A stretch of 64,000 nucleotides of DNA, from assembly GCF_010729665.1 (NCBI RefSeq), contig NZ_AP022610.1, forward strand, positions 5,208,001-5,272,000, given 5' to 3'. The DNA comes from Mycolicibacterium madagascariense (lineage in GTDB: Bacteria; Actinomycetota; Actinomycetes; Mycobacteriales; Mycobacteriaceae). Position numbers and translations under genes: made by a program. Below, piece after piece: positions 1-7,685 of this stretch. The stretch's first letter is position 1, and the number at the start of each line of letters is the position of its first letter. The notes beneath the pieces are model-generated. The model was not told where the DNA came from. It was given only the letters and a program-made list of their open reading frames with translations, and did no database searches.

Positions 1-954
1 GGCGTCATTCCGCTGCGCCCGCTGACGCTGTCCGACGTCTTCAACGGGGCGGTCGCCTACGTCCGCGCCAACCCGAGAGCCACCCTCGGACTGACGGCCA
101 TCGTGGTCGTGACGTCCCAGGTGGTCGCGCTCCTGTTTCAGATCGGCCCGCTGACGTCCGCCGACGTGCTGGCGCAGGGACGCGACGGTCAGTCGGGGTT
201 CTCCGACTCCGCGCTCGTCGGGTTGCTCGCCTCGGAGGCGGCGAGCGTGGTCACCAGCGTCCTGGCCGCCATCGTCCTGAGCGGTCTGCTGACGGTCGTG
301 GTCGGGCGCGCGGTGTTCGGCGCGACGATCGGCATGGGCGAGGCGTGGCGACGGGCCCGCGGACGTCTGCTGCCCCTGCTCGGGGTCACGGTGCTGGAGG
401 CGGCCGGGGCCGCCCTGCTGATCGCCGTCGCGGTCGGACTCGTCGCCGCGGTCGACCGAATCGTCGGCGACGCAGCGGCTTTCGCGGTGGGCGCGGTGCT
501 CGCGCTGGCACTCGTCGCATTGCTCGTCTACCTCTACACCGTGCTGAGCTTCGCGCCCGCCCTGGTCGTGCTGGAGCGCATTGGCGTGCTGCCCGCCCTC
601 GCCCGGTCCATCGCCCTGGTGCGGCACGACTTCTGGCGGGTGTTCGGCATTCGGCTGCTGGCGGCGGTGGCCGCGGGCATCGTCTCCTTCGCGGTCACGA
701 TGCCGTTCGCCGTCGTCGGCTCGGTCCTGCAGCTCGTCGACGAGTCGACCGGCGCCGCGGTCGCCGCCGTGGTGCTGGCCGGCGTCGGCAGCGCCGTCGG
801 TCAGATCGTCACGGCCCCCTTCACCGCGGGCGTCGTCGTCCTGCTCTACACCGACCGGCGCATTCGCGCCGAGGCGTTCGATCTGGTGCTGCAGACCGGC
901 GCCTCGCCGATGGTGCACTCCACCGACGACCTGTGGCTGACCCCGCGACGCTGA
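1..954 (+). CDS. Multi-pass membrane protein, 5'-truncated (Rv3689-like)
   Basis: The reading frame is open from the first base to the TGA at 952-954, so the true start lies upstream of the window. The visible 317 residues contain a conserved-looking entry segment (IPLRPLTLSDVFNGAV) and about six hydrophobic helices, typical of the glycerophosphodiester-phosphodiesterase-type membrane domain found in actinobacteria. No catalytic motif is visible, so it is best read as a membrane protein of unknown function. The next gene starts 2 nt after its stop and the following genes overlap, so it heads a moxR-type operon (membrane protein, DUF4129, DUF4350, MoxR, DUF58). By position and order it matches Rv3689 of M. 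tuberculosis; that assignment is from memory. Confidence 0.8.
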   Translation, partial: GVIPLRPLTLSDVFNGAVAYVRANPRATLGLTAIVVVTSQVVALLFQIGPLTSADVLAQGRDGQSGFSDSALVGLLASEAASVVTSVLAAIVLSGLLTVVVGRAVFGATIGMGEAWRRARGRLLPLLGVTVLEAAGAALLIAVAVGLVAAVDRIVGDAAAFAVGAVLALALVALLVYLYTVLSFAPALVVLERIGVLPALARSIALVRHDFWRVFGIRLLAAVAAGIVSFAVTMPFAVVGSVLQLVDESTGAAVAAVVLAGVGSAVGQIVTAPFTAGVVVLLYTDRRIRAEAFDLVLQTGASPMVHSTDDLWLTPRR

Positions 955-955
955 C

Positions 956-1609
956 GTGGCCACCATCGACATCGACCGCGAGGCCGCCCACGACGCCGCC
1001 CAGCACGAGCTGAGCAAGTCCATCTACCCGCACGGTTCGCTGCCGAGCCTGGTGCTCCAGTGGCTGGACGACGTATTGGCCCGCCTGGTCTCCCGCGCGG
1101 CGTCGGTGCCCGGCGGATGGCTGACGATCATAGTCCTGCTCCTCCTCCTGACGGTGGCCGCCGTCGCGGCGATCCGCATCACGCGGCGCACCATGCGCAC
1201 CCGCCGCGGCCATCAGGACGCGCTGTTCGGGACGACCGAGATGAGCTCGACCCAGCACCGGTCGGCCGCCGAACATGCTGCGGCAGAAGGTGATTGGGCC
1301 GCGGCGATACGTCACCGGGTGCGCGGCATCGCACGCCATCTCGAGGAGACCGGCGTCCTGCTCCCCATCCCCGGCCGCACCGCGTCGGAGCTGGCCCGCG
1401 ACGCCGGCCGCGAGCTGCCCGGGTTGGCCCTCGAATTGCACGGTGCGGCAACGTCGTTCAACGACGTCACCTACGGTGAACTACCCGGCACCGAACCCGG
1501 CTACCGGCTCGTCGCCGCCCTCGACGACCACGTGTGCGCCCACGCCGCCGGCAGCGCGCCGGACGACGCGGCCCGGGCAACCCGCGACGGCTGGGCCGAG
1601 GTGCGGTGA
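956..1609 (+). CDS. DUF4129-domain membrane protein (Rv3690-like)
   Basis: A 217-residue protein with a GTG start one base after the upstream TGA. A short N-terminal segment is followed by one transmembrane helix at about residues 58-78 (WLTIIVLLLLLTVAAVAAIR). A cytoplasmic C-terminal region contains the DUF4129 signature (AAAEGDWAAAIRHRVRGIAR and PGRTASELARDA). DUF4129 proteins are regularly encoded beside MoxR ATPases and DUF58 proteins, as here, and are thought to work with them in an envelope-associated chaperone or maturation complex; the biochemical role is not established. The stop codon overlaps the next start in a GTGA tetranucleotide, indicating translational coupling. Length matches Rv3690 (217 aa). 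Confidence 0.85.
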   Translation: MATIDIDREAAHDAAQHELSKSIYPHGSLPSLVLQWLDDVLARLVSRAASVPGGWLTIIVLLLLLTVAAVAAIRITRRTMRTRRGHQDALFGTTEMSSTQHRSAAEHAAAEGDWAAAIRHRVRGIARHLEETGVLLPIPGRTASELARDAGRELPGLALELHGAATSFNDVTYGELPGTEPGYRLVAALDDHVCAHAAGSAPDDAARATRDGWAEVR

Positions 1610-2748
1610 CCACGACCCAGTCGCGCGTCGGCCCCACCGTCGTGCAGCGGTGGCGCAGCCTGCGCTGGGTGCTGCTCGCGCTCGCCGCGATCGTCGCCGT
1701 GTCCATCGTCGCCGCCCTGCTGACCACCCCGGCCACGGGCGGCCGGATGGACCCCGATGCGACCTCGCCCGAGGGCGCGCACGCGCTCGTCCAGCTGCTG
1801 CGGGAGCGCGGCGTGGACGTGATCCCCGCCGACGACGTCGCGTCCGTCGAACGGTCGATGCGTCCCGATGCGCTGCTGCTCGTCGCCCCGACGGCGTACC
1901 TCGTCGACGACGCCGGCCTGCGCCGGCTGAACCAGCTACCCGGTGACGTGCTGCTGGTGGAGCCACTCTCGGCGATCAGGGAGTCACTCGCGCCCAAGAT
2001 CCGTCCCGCCTCGGAGTCCAGCTTCGGGGGCGAACCGGACTGCGATCTGCGCGCGGCCACCAGGGCCGGGCGCATCCAACTCGGCAGCAGCGACACCTTC
2101 GAGGCCGTCGACGGTGCCACGGTCACCCGGTGCTACGGCGGCGCCCTGGTGCGCTACACCGCCGACGGGCGCACCGTCACCGTCGTCGGCAGCGCCGACT
2201 TCATGACGAATTCGGCTCTGCTGCAAGAGGGTAACGCCGCACTGGCGATGAACCTGGCCGGTGAGCGGCCCAGGGTCGTCTGGTACACCCCCAAGCGCAT
2301 CGAGGGCGAGTCCGACGGCGCCACGTCGATCACCGACCTCATCCCGCCGCGCGTCGGCTGGATCGTCCTGCAGCTCGTCCTGGCCGTCGCCTGCGTGGCG
2401 CTGTGGCGCGTCCGCCGCGTCGGTCCCCTCGTCGCAGAGGACCTGCCGGTCGTGGTCCGCGCCTCGGAGACCGTCGAGGGACGCGGCAGGCTGTACCGGT
2501 CGCACCGGGCCCGTGACCGCGCGGCGCCCGCGTTGCGGACCGCGGCGCTGCAACGCCTCGTCCCCCGGCTCGGCCTCGGCGACCGGTCGGATCCCGCCGC
2601 CGTCGTCGGGACCATCGCGCAACGCACCGGCGCGGACCCCGCAGCCGTGCAGTATGCCCTCTACGGTCCGATCCCCACCGACGACGACCAACTCGTCGAC
2701 CTCTCCCGACTCCTCGACGACATCGAAAGGCAGGTCTCAGCTTCGTGA
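1606..2748 (+). CDS. DUF4350-domain membrane protein (Rv3691-like)
   Basis: A 380-residue protein. I place the start at the GTG at 1606 because it overlaps the upstream stop (GTGA), and because a more upstream start would run through the DUF4129 gene. It has an N-terminal membrane anchor (about residues 20-42), an extracytoplasmic region with the DUF4350 pattern (DPDATSPEGAHALVQLLRER, then LLLVAPTAYLVDD), a second helix near residue 250 (VGWIVLQLVLAVACVALWRV) and a charged cytoplasmic tail. DUF4350 proteins are a standard member of MoxR/DUF58 operons and have a GATase-like fold without an assigned reaction. The 3' end overlaps moxR by 4 nt. Confidence 0.85.
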   Translation: MTTTQSRVGPTVVQRWRSLRWVLLALAAIVAVSIVAALLTTPATGGRMDPDATSPEGAHALVQLLRERGVDVIPADDVASVERSMRPDALLLVAPTAYLVDDAGLRRLNQLPGDVLLVEPLSAIRESLAPKIRPASESSFGGEPDCDLRAATRAGRIQLGSSDTFEAVDGATVTRCYGGALVRYTADGRTVTVVGSADFMTNSALLQEGNAALAMNLAGERPRVVWYTPKRIEGESDGATSITDLIPPRVGWIVLQLVLAVACVALWRVRRVGPLVAEDLPVVVRASETVEGRGRLYRSHRARDRAAPALRTAALQRLVPRLGLGDRSDPAAVVGTIAQRTGADPAAVQYALYGPIPTDDDQLVDLSRLLDDIERQVSAS

Positions 2749-3716
2749 TCGATGCACCGAATCCGACCGACCAGGACGACGCCCGCGCTGCGCTGCTGGC
2801 GTTGCGCACCGAGATCGCAAAGGCGGTCGTCGGACAGGACGCCGTCGTCAGCGGGTTGGTGATCGCGCTCCTGTGCCGCGGACACGTCCTGCTGGAAGGG
2901 GTTCCGGGCGTAGCGAAGACGCTGTTGGTGCGCACGCTGTCCGCGGCGCTGCAGCTGGACTTCAAGCGGGTGCAGTTCACGCCGGACCTGATGCCCGGCG
3001 ACGTGACGGGGTCCCTGGTGTATGACGCCCGCACCAGCGAGTTCGAGTTCCGCGCCGGTCCGGTGTTCACGAACCTGCTGCTCGCCGACGAAGTCAACCG
3101 GACACCGCCCAAGACGCAGGCCGCGCTGCTGGAGGCCATGGAGGAACGGCAGGTCAGCGTCGACGGGGAGGCCCGGCCGCTGCCCGACCCCTTCATCGTC
3201 GCCGCCACGCAGAACCCCATCGAGTACGAGGGCACCTACCAGCTGCCCGAGGCGCAGCTCGACCGCTTCCTCCTCAAGCTCAACGTGCCCCTGCCCCCGC
3301 GGGAGCACGAGATCGCGATACTCACCAGGCACGCAAGGGGTTTCGACCCTCAGGACCTCTCGGGGATACGGCCCGTCGCCGGTCCCGCCCAGCTGGCCGC
3401 GGGTCGTGACGGCGTCCGGCGCGTCCTGGTCGCCGACGAGGTCACCGGGTACATCGTCGACCTCGCGGGCGCGACGCGGCACTCGCCCGCCCTGCAGCTC
3501 GGCGTCTCGCCGCGCGGTGCAACGGCACTCCTGGCGACGTCGCGGGCGTGGGCGTGGCTGTCGGGCCGCAACTACGTCACCCCCGACGACGTCAAGGCCA
3601 TGGCCCGGCCGACGCTGCGCCACCGCATCGCCCTGCGGCCCGAGGCCGAGCTCGAGGGCGCCACCCCCGATGGCGTTCTCGACGGCATCCTGTCCGCGGT
3701 TGCGGTGCCGCGCTAG
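2745..3716 (+). CDS. moxR2: MoxR-family AAA+ ATPase
   Basis: A 323-residue AAA+ ATPase starting at GTG 2745 and overlapping the DUF4350 stop by 4 nt. Walker A is GVPGVAKT (residues 52-59) and Walker B is LLLADE (111-116). The TQNPIEYEGTYQLPEAQLDR segment typical of MoxR proteins follows, with sensor-2 and the lid domain in the C-terminal third. MoxR ATPases act as chaperones that insert cofactors or assemble vWA/DUF58-type partners. The immediately downstream DUF58 protein is the probable partner. Gene order matches Rv3692 (moxR2). Confidence 0.93.
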   Translation: MIDAPNPTDQDDARAALLALRTEIAKAVVGQDAVVSGLVIALLCRGHVLLEGVPGVAKTLLVRTLSAALQLDFKRVQFTPDLMPGDVTGSLVYDARTSEFEFRAGPVFTNLLLADEVNRTPPKTQAALLEAMEERQVSVDGEARPLPDPFIVAATQNPIEYEGTYQLPEAQLDRFLLKLNVPLPPREHEIAILTRHARGFDPQDLSGIRPVAGPAQLAAGRDGVRRVLVADEVTGYIVDLAGATRHSPALQLGVSPRGATALLATSRAWAWLSGRNYVTPDDVKAMARPTLRHRIALRPEAELEGATPDGVLDGILSAVAVPR

Positions 3717-5039
3717 ATGGTCCTCACCGGCCGCATCGGTCAGATCGCCGTCGTCGGCGTCCTGCCGATCGCCGTCTCGCCCTGGCCCGCAACGACTTTC
3801 GTAGTCCTGCTCGCTCTGCTGCTGCTGGCGGTCGTCGTCGATGCCGCACTGGCGGCGAGCACCGCGCACCTCGGGTTCAGCCGCGCGGGTGACGCCACGG
3901 CCCGCCTCGGCGAGTCCGTCACCGCCGGACTCATCGTCGAGAATCGGGGGCGGCGCCGGTTCCGCGGCGTCGTGCGCGACGCGTGGGCACCGTCGGCGCG
4001 CGCCGCACCGCGCACCCATGAGACGAATCTCGCCGTGGGACAACGGGTTCGCCTCGACACCGTGCTGCGTCCCGTGCGTCGGGGCGATCAGCGGTCCGCG
4101 CTGGTGACCGCGCGGTCGGTGGGCCCGCTCGGGCTGGCGGGCAGACAGAGCTCGCACCGGGTGCCCTGGCAGGTGCGCATCCTGCCACCGTTCCTGTCGC
4201 GCAAGCACCTGCCCTCGCGGCTGGCGAAGCTGCGCGAGCTCGACGGCGCCATCCCGGTGCTCATCAGGGGGCAGGGCACCGAGTTCGACTCTTTGCGCGA
4301 GTACGTCGCGGGCGACGACGTCCGTTCGATCGACTGGCGCGCGACCGCACGGCGATCCGACGTCGTGGTGCGCACCTGGCGCCCGGAGCGCGATCGCCGG
4401 GTGGTCATCGTCCTCGACACCGGCCGCACGTCGGCGGGCCGCGTCGGCGTCGACCCCATGGCCGGCGACCCGAGCGGGTGGCCGCGGCTCGACTGGTCGA
4501 TGGACGCCGCACTCCTGTTGGCGGCGTTGGCTTCTCGCGCCGGTGACCACGTCGACTTCATCGCCCACGACAGGGTCCCCCGCGCCGGTGTACACCGCGC
4601 GACGCGCAACGAACTGCTGCCCCAACTCGTCGAGGCGATGGCACCGCTCGAACCCGCACTCGTCGAGTCGGACGCCGCGGCCATGGTCGCGACCGTGCGG
4701 CGTCGCGTCCGGCAGCGGGCGCTCGTCGTATTGCTGACCGACCTCAACCCGTTCGCTCTCGACGAGGGGTTGATGGCCGTGCTGCCCCAACTGTCGGCCA
4801 GACACCACGTGATCGTCGCGGCGGTCGGCGACCCGCGATGGGACCGGCTGGCGGCGGGCCGCTCCGACGCCGCGCAGGTGTACGACGCCGCCGCGGCCGA
4901 GCGCGCCCGCAACGATCGCGGCGACGTGGCGACCCGACTGCGCCGTCACGGGGTCGACGTCGTCGATGCGATGCCCGAGGAACTGGCGCCCGCCCTGGCC
5001 GACCGCTACCTGGCGATGAAGGCCGCCGGCCGCCTCTAA
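3717..5039 (+). CDS. DUF58 (vWA-like) membrane protein (Rv3693-like)
   Basis: A 440-residue protein beginning with ATG directly after the moxR stop. Two hydrophobic helices lie in the first 50 residues, followed by a long soluble part. The DUF58 signature is clear around residues 180-225 (EFDSLREYVAGDDVRSIDWR, then RSDVVVRTW). The downstream DTGRTSAG resembles the metal-site region of a von Willebrand factor A domain. It is the usual partner of MoxR ATPases and is probably membrane-anchored. It ends the operon: a strong inverted repeat follows and the next gene is convergent. Confidence 0.88.
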   Translation: MVLTGRIGQIAVVGVLPIAVSPWPATTFVVLLALLLLAVVVDAALAASTAHLGFSRAGDATARLGESVTAGLIVENRGRRRFRGVVRDAWAPSARAAPRTHETNLAVGQRVRLDTVLRPVRRGDQRSALVTARSVGPLGLAGRQSSHRVPWQVRILPPFLSRKHLPSRLAKLRELDGAIPVLIRGQGTEFDSLREYVAGDDVRSIDWRATARRSDVVVRTWRPERDRRVVIVLDTGRTSAGRVGVDPMAGDPSGWPRLDWSMDAALLLAALASRAGDHVDFIAHDRVPRAGVHRATRNELLPQLVEAMAPLEPALVESDAAAMVATVRRRVRQRALVVLLTDLNPFALDEGLMAVLPQLSARHHVIVAAVGDPRWDRLAAGRSDAAQVYDAAAAERARNDRGDVATRLRRHGVDVVDAMPEELAPALADRYLAMKAAGRL

Positions 5040-5041
5040 TT

Positions 5042-5111
5042 CCCCCGCGAGCAGACGCAAACATGCCACTTTCTGCGGCGTGTCGCGCAGATTTGCGGCT
5101 GCTCGCGGGGG
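5042..5111. terminator. Bidirectional hairpin between convergent genes
   Basis: Perfect 13-bp arms (5042-5054 and 5099-5111, CCCCCGCGAGCAG and its complement) enclose a 44-nt loop that contains a further imperfect stem (CGCAAA/TTTGCG). It lies between the stops of the convergent DUF58 and SpoIIM-like genes. There is no T-tract on either strand, so it would be an I-shaped, U-less mycobacterial terminator. Its role as terminator is inferred from position and pairing. Confidence 0.6.
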
Positions 5112-5116
5112 GAACG

Positions 5117-6109
5117 TCAGCCCGTCGGAAGCACGTCGGGCGCGTCGTCGAGGTCGCCGGTCTCCCCGGCGCGAACGGCCTTGCGGCCGAAGTGGATCAC
5201 GTAGGTGAGGAAGCCGACCTCGGCGGTGACGCCGATGGCGATGCGGACGAACGTCGGCAATCCCGAGGGCGTGACGAGCGCTTCGATCAACCCGGACACC
5301 AGCAACACGACGACCAGCCCGACCGCGACCGACACCACGGCGCGGCCCTGTTCGGCGAGCACCTGGGCGCGCGGTCGGTCCCCCGGCGCGATCACCGACC
5401 AACCCAGGCGCATCCCCGCCGCCGCCGCGAGGAACACCGCGGTCAGCTCGAGTAGCCCGTGCGGGGTGAGCAGGCCGAAGAACACGTCACCCCGACCCGC
5501 GTCGAACATCAGCCCGCCGACGACGCCGAGGTTCGCCGCGTTCTGGAACAGGACGTACGGAATGGGCAGGCCGAGGACGACGGCGTAGCCGATGCACTGC
5601 GCGGCCACCCACGCGTTGTTGGTCCAGACCCGCAGAGCGAACGAGCCCGCCGGGTTCTCGCTGTAGTACGCGGCGAATTCATGGTCGACGATGTGCGCGA
5701 TGTCCGCGGGGGTGCCGACGGCCGCCTGCACCTCGGGACTGCCGGCGACCCAGACGCCCATCACCACCGCCACGACGAGGGTCGCGACCGCGGAGCCGAG
5801 CCACCAGCGCCACGACCGGTAGGCCACGACGGGGAACGACACCGTCCAGAAGCGGGCGAACTCGCTCCAGAGCGGAGCCCGAGCGCCGGTGACCGCCGCG
5901 CGCGCCGTCGCGACGAGCCCCGACAGCCTGCCGACGAGCACGCCGTCACCCGAGGCGCTGCGCACCATCGACAGGTGCGTGGACACCCGCTGATAGAGGT
6001 CGACCATCTCGTCGACCTCGGCGCCCGTCAGCCTGCGGCGGCGCTTGACCAAGTGCTCCAACCGGTCCCACGACGGGCGGTGGGTCAGCACGAAGGCGTC
6101 GACGTCCAC
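5117..6109 (-). CDS. SpoIIM/stage II sporulation M-like membrane protein (Rv3694c-like)
   Basis: A 330-residue polytopic membrane protein; the start is GTG at 6109 (VDVDAFVLTHRPSWDRLE). The N-terminal 100 residues are soluble and helical, then about five membrane helices follow with the SpoIIM-family pattern (FAAYYSENPAGSFALRVWTN and LLTPHGLLELTAVFLAAAAG). A TAGGCT -10 element on the minus strand (6117-6122) sits 7 nt upstream of this GTG, supporting a leaderless start. The frame stays open much further upstream, but that part runs through the divergent gene and is not coding. Length equals Rv3694c (330 aa). Function in a non-sporulating mycobacterium is unknown; it may modulate envelope or peptidoglycan enzymes. 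Confidence 0.88.
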   Translation of the reverse strand: MDVDAFVLTHRPSWDRLEHLVKRRRRLTGAEVDEMVDLYQRVSTHLSMVRSASGDGVLVGRLSGLVATARAAVTGARAPLWSEFARFWTVSFPVVAYRSWRWWLGSAVATLVVAVVMGVWVAGSPEVQAAVGTPADIAHIVDHEFAAYYSENPAGSFALRVWTNNAWVAAQCIGYAVVLGLPIPYVLFQNAANLGVVGGLMFDAGRGDVFFGLLTPHGLLELTAVFLAAAAGMRLGWSVIAPGDRPRAQVLAEQGRAVVSVAVGLVVVLLVSGLIEALVTPSGLPTFVRIAIGVTAEVGFLTYVIHFGRKAVRAGETGDLDDAPDVLPTG

Positions 6110-6116
6110 CTGGTGC

Positions 6117-6129
6117 AGCCTAGTAGCGT
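6117..6129. promoter_or_regulatory. Back-to-back leaderless -10 elements
   Basis: A minus-strand TAGGCT (6117-6122) lies 7 nt upstream of the SpoIIM-like GTG (6109), and a plus-strand TAGCGT (6124-6129) lies 7 nt upstream of the RDD-gene GTG (6137). Only one base separates the two hexamers. If both are used, the two polymerases cannot bind at the same time, so the divergent genes would be expressed alternately. Confidence 0.55.
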
Positions 6130-6136
6130 GGGCGGG

Positions 6137-7021
6137 GTGGCGGCCCAACCCGAGGCGATGGTCACGGGTGACGCCGTGGCGCTGGACGTCCAGATCGCCC
6201 AGTTGCCCGTGCGCGTGCTGTCGGCTCTGATCGACCTCGCGGTGGTGGGCACCGGCTACGTCGTCGGCGTCCTGCTGTGGGCCCTGACGCTGTCCGGGTT
6301 CGACTCGGCCCTGTCGGCCGCGGTGCTCGTCGTCTTCACCGTCGTCACGATCCTGGGCTATCCCGTCGTCATGGAGACGACGACCCGGGGCCGCTCGCTG
6401 GGCAAGATGGCGCTCGGGTTGCGCGTCGTGTCCGACGACGGTGGCCCAGAACGCTTCCGCCAGGCCCTGTTTCGAGCACTGGCGGGTTTCGTCGAACTCT
6501 GGACGCTGACCGGTGGGCCCGCCGTCATCTGCAGCATGCTCTCGGCGAGGGGCAAGCGCATCGGCGACGTGTTCGCCGGCACGATGGTGATCAGCGAGCG
6601 CGCACCCAAGCTGCCCGCGCCCGTGCCCATGCCTCCGGCACTGGCGTGGTGGGCGGCGTCGCTTCAGCTGTCTGGCCTGCGGTCGCAGCAGGCCGAGCTG
6701 GCTCGTCAGTTCCTCAGTCGCGCAAGCCAATTGGAGCCCACCGTCCGCGACCAGATGGCCTACCGCATCTACGTCGACGTCCTGGCGCAGGTGTCCCCAC
6801 CCCCTCCCGCCGACGCGCCGCCGCCCCTGGTGCTCGCGGCCGTCCTCGCCGAGCGCCACCGCCGCGAACTGGCCCGGCTTCGGGCCGCCACGCCGCCCCC
6901 GGCCCAGGCGCCACTCCCCCACGCGCCGCCCTTCACCCCCGCGCCACCGCCGACCCACGCGCCGCCGTCGGCCCAGGCGCCGCCGGTCGCCGCCCCCGGA
7001 GGCTTCATCGCCCCCGACTAG
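6137..7021 (+). CDS. RDD-family membrane protein with Pro/Ala-rich tail (Rv3695-like)
   Basis: A 294-residue protein. I chose GTG 6137 because a TAGCGT hexamer sits 7 nt before it; ATG 6158 is an alternative. The RDD domain occupies roughly residues 10-150: three hydrophobic helices, the characteristic GRSLGKMALGLRVV segment and a KRIGDVFAGTMV segment. A cytoplasmic helical region follows, and the last ~70 residues are low-complexity Pro/Ala (repeated APP and PTHAPP-like units). RDD proteins are small membrane proteins, some linked to ion transport, with no general function assigned. It is divergent from the SpoIIM-like gene across a 27-bp gap. Confidence 0.86.
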   Translation: MAAQPEAMVTGDAVALDVQIAQLPVRVLSALIDLAVVGTGYVVGVLLWALTLSGFDSALSAAVLVVFTVVTILGYPVVMETTTRGRSLGKMALGLRVVSDDGGPERFRQALFRALAGFVELWTLTGGPAVICSMLSARGKRIGDVFAGTMVISERAPKLPAPVPMPPALAWWAASLQLSGLRSQQAELARQFLSRASQLEPTVRDQMAYRIYVDVLAQVSPPPPADAPPPLVLAAVLAERHRRELARLRAATPPPAQAPLPHAPPFTPAPPPTHAPPSAQAPPVAAPGGFIAPD

Positions 7022-7040
7022 TGGGACATCCATGTCCCAC
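7021..7040. promoter_or_regulatory. Palindromic operator upstream of lfrR
   Basis: A perfect inverted repeat with 9-bp arms and a 2-nt spacer (GTGGGACAT-CC-ATGTCCCAC). It overlaps the -35 region of the predicted lfrR promoter, whose -10 is TACATT at 7057-7062. A TetR-family regulator is encoded directly downstream, so this is the likely autoregulatory LfrR operator. Confidence 0.72.
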
Positions 7041-7056
7041 TGTGGACCACGCGTGC

Positions 7057-7062
7057 TACATT
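7057..7062 (+). promoter_or_regulatory. Leaderless -10 element of lfrR
   Basis: TACATT lies 7 nt before the ATG at 7070, the spacing expected for a leaderless transcript starting at the ATG. The operator palindrome at 7021-7040 would overlap the sigma -35 contact region. Confidence 0.55.
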
Positions 7063-7069
7063 AGACGAC

Positions 7070-7642
7070 ATGAATGCACCGTCAGCGGCCGAGGGCGGCT
7101 CGCGCTCGAGGACGCGCCGGGCGATCCTCGACGCCGCGATGACCGTCTTCGCTGCTGACCCGGGCGCCTCGCTCGCCGACGTTGCCACGGCTGCGGAGGT
7201 CGGCCGCAGCACGCTGCACCGATACTTCTCCGAGCGCACCGACCTGCTGCGGGCCCTCGCCCTGCACGTCCACGCCCTCAGCAACGCCGCGATCGCGCGG
7301 GCCGAGCCGAACTGCGGGCCGCCCGTCGAGGCGCTGCGCCGGGTCGTCGAGTGCCAGCTGGACCTCGGGCCCATCGTGCCGTTCGTCTACAACGAGCCCA
7401 CGATCCTGGCGGATCCGCAGATCGCCGCCGAGCTCGACACGGGTGACGAGGTCATCGTCGAGGTGCTCGACCGGGCCGCCACCCAGGGCTCGGCCGGACC
7501 CCCCGGTTGGCCCCGGCTGGTGTTCTGGGCACTGCTCACCGCCGGCTACGACGCCGCCCGCAAAGGCACCCCGAGGGTGCAGGTGGTCGACGCCATCATG
7601 GCCAGTCTTACCACCGGCACCATCAATCCCCACCACCCGTGA
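7070..7642 (+). CDS. lfrR: TetR-family efflux repressor LfrR
   Basis: A 190-residue TetR regulator. The N-terminal helix-turn-helix is at about residues 35-54 (LADVATAAEVGRSTLHRYFS), followed by an all-helical ligand-binding domain. The sequence closely resembles what I recall of M. smegmatis LfrR (shared stretches such as RTDLLRAL and VVE-QLDLGPIV). The gene lies 43 nt upstream of an LfrA-like pump, the same arrangement as in M. smegmatis, where LfrR represses the pump and is released by planar cationic drugs. The perfect palindrome upstream is the expected binding site. Confidence 0.92.
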   Translation: MNAPSAAEGGSRSRTRRAILDAAMTVFAADPGASLADVATAAEVGRSTLHRYFSERTDLLRALALHVHALSNAAIARAEPNCGPPVEALRRVVECQLDLGPIVPFVYNEPTILADPQIAAELDTGDEVIVEVLDRAATQGSAGPPGWPRLVFWALLTAGYDAARKGTPRVQVVDAIMASLTTGTINPHHP

Positions 7643-7685
7643 CGTCAGGGGCGTTCGCCCGACGTCGTTCTCAGGAGTAGCTCCA

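Noticed and set aside
2661..5402. 913-codon open frame on the minus strand
   Set aside because: It lies antisense to the MoxR and DUF58 genes; its translation is Arg/Gly/His-rich low complexity with no domain, a GC-driven shadow.
6110..7033. Upstream extension of the SpoIIM-like frame
   Set aside because: It runs antisense through the RDD gene; homology to the family starts only at GTG 6109.
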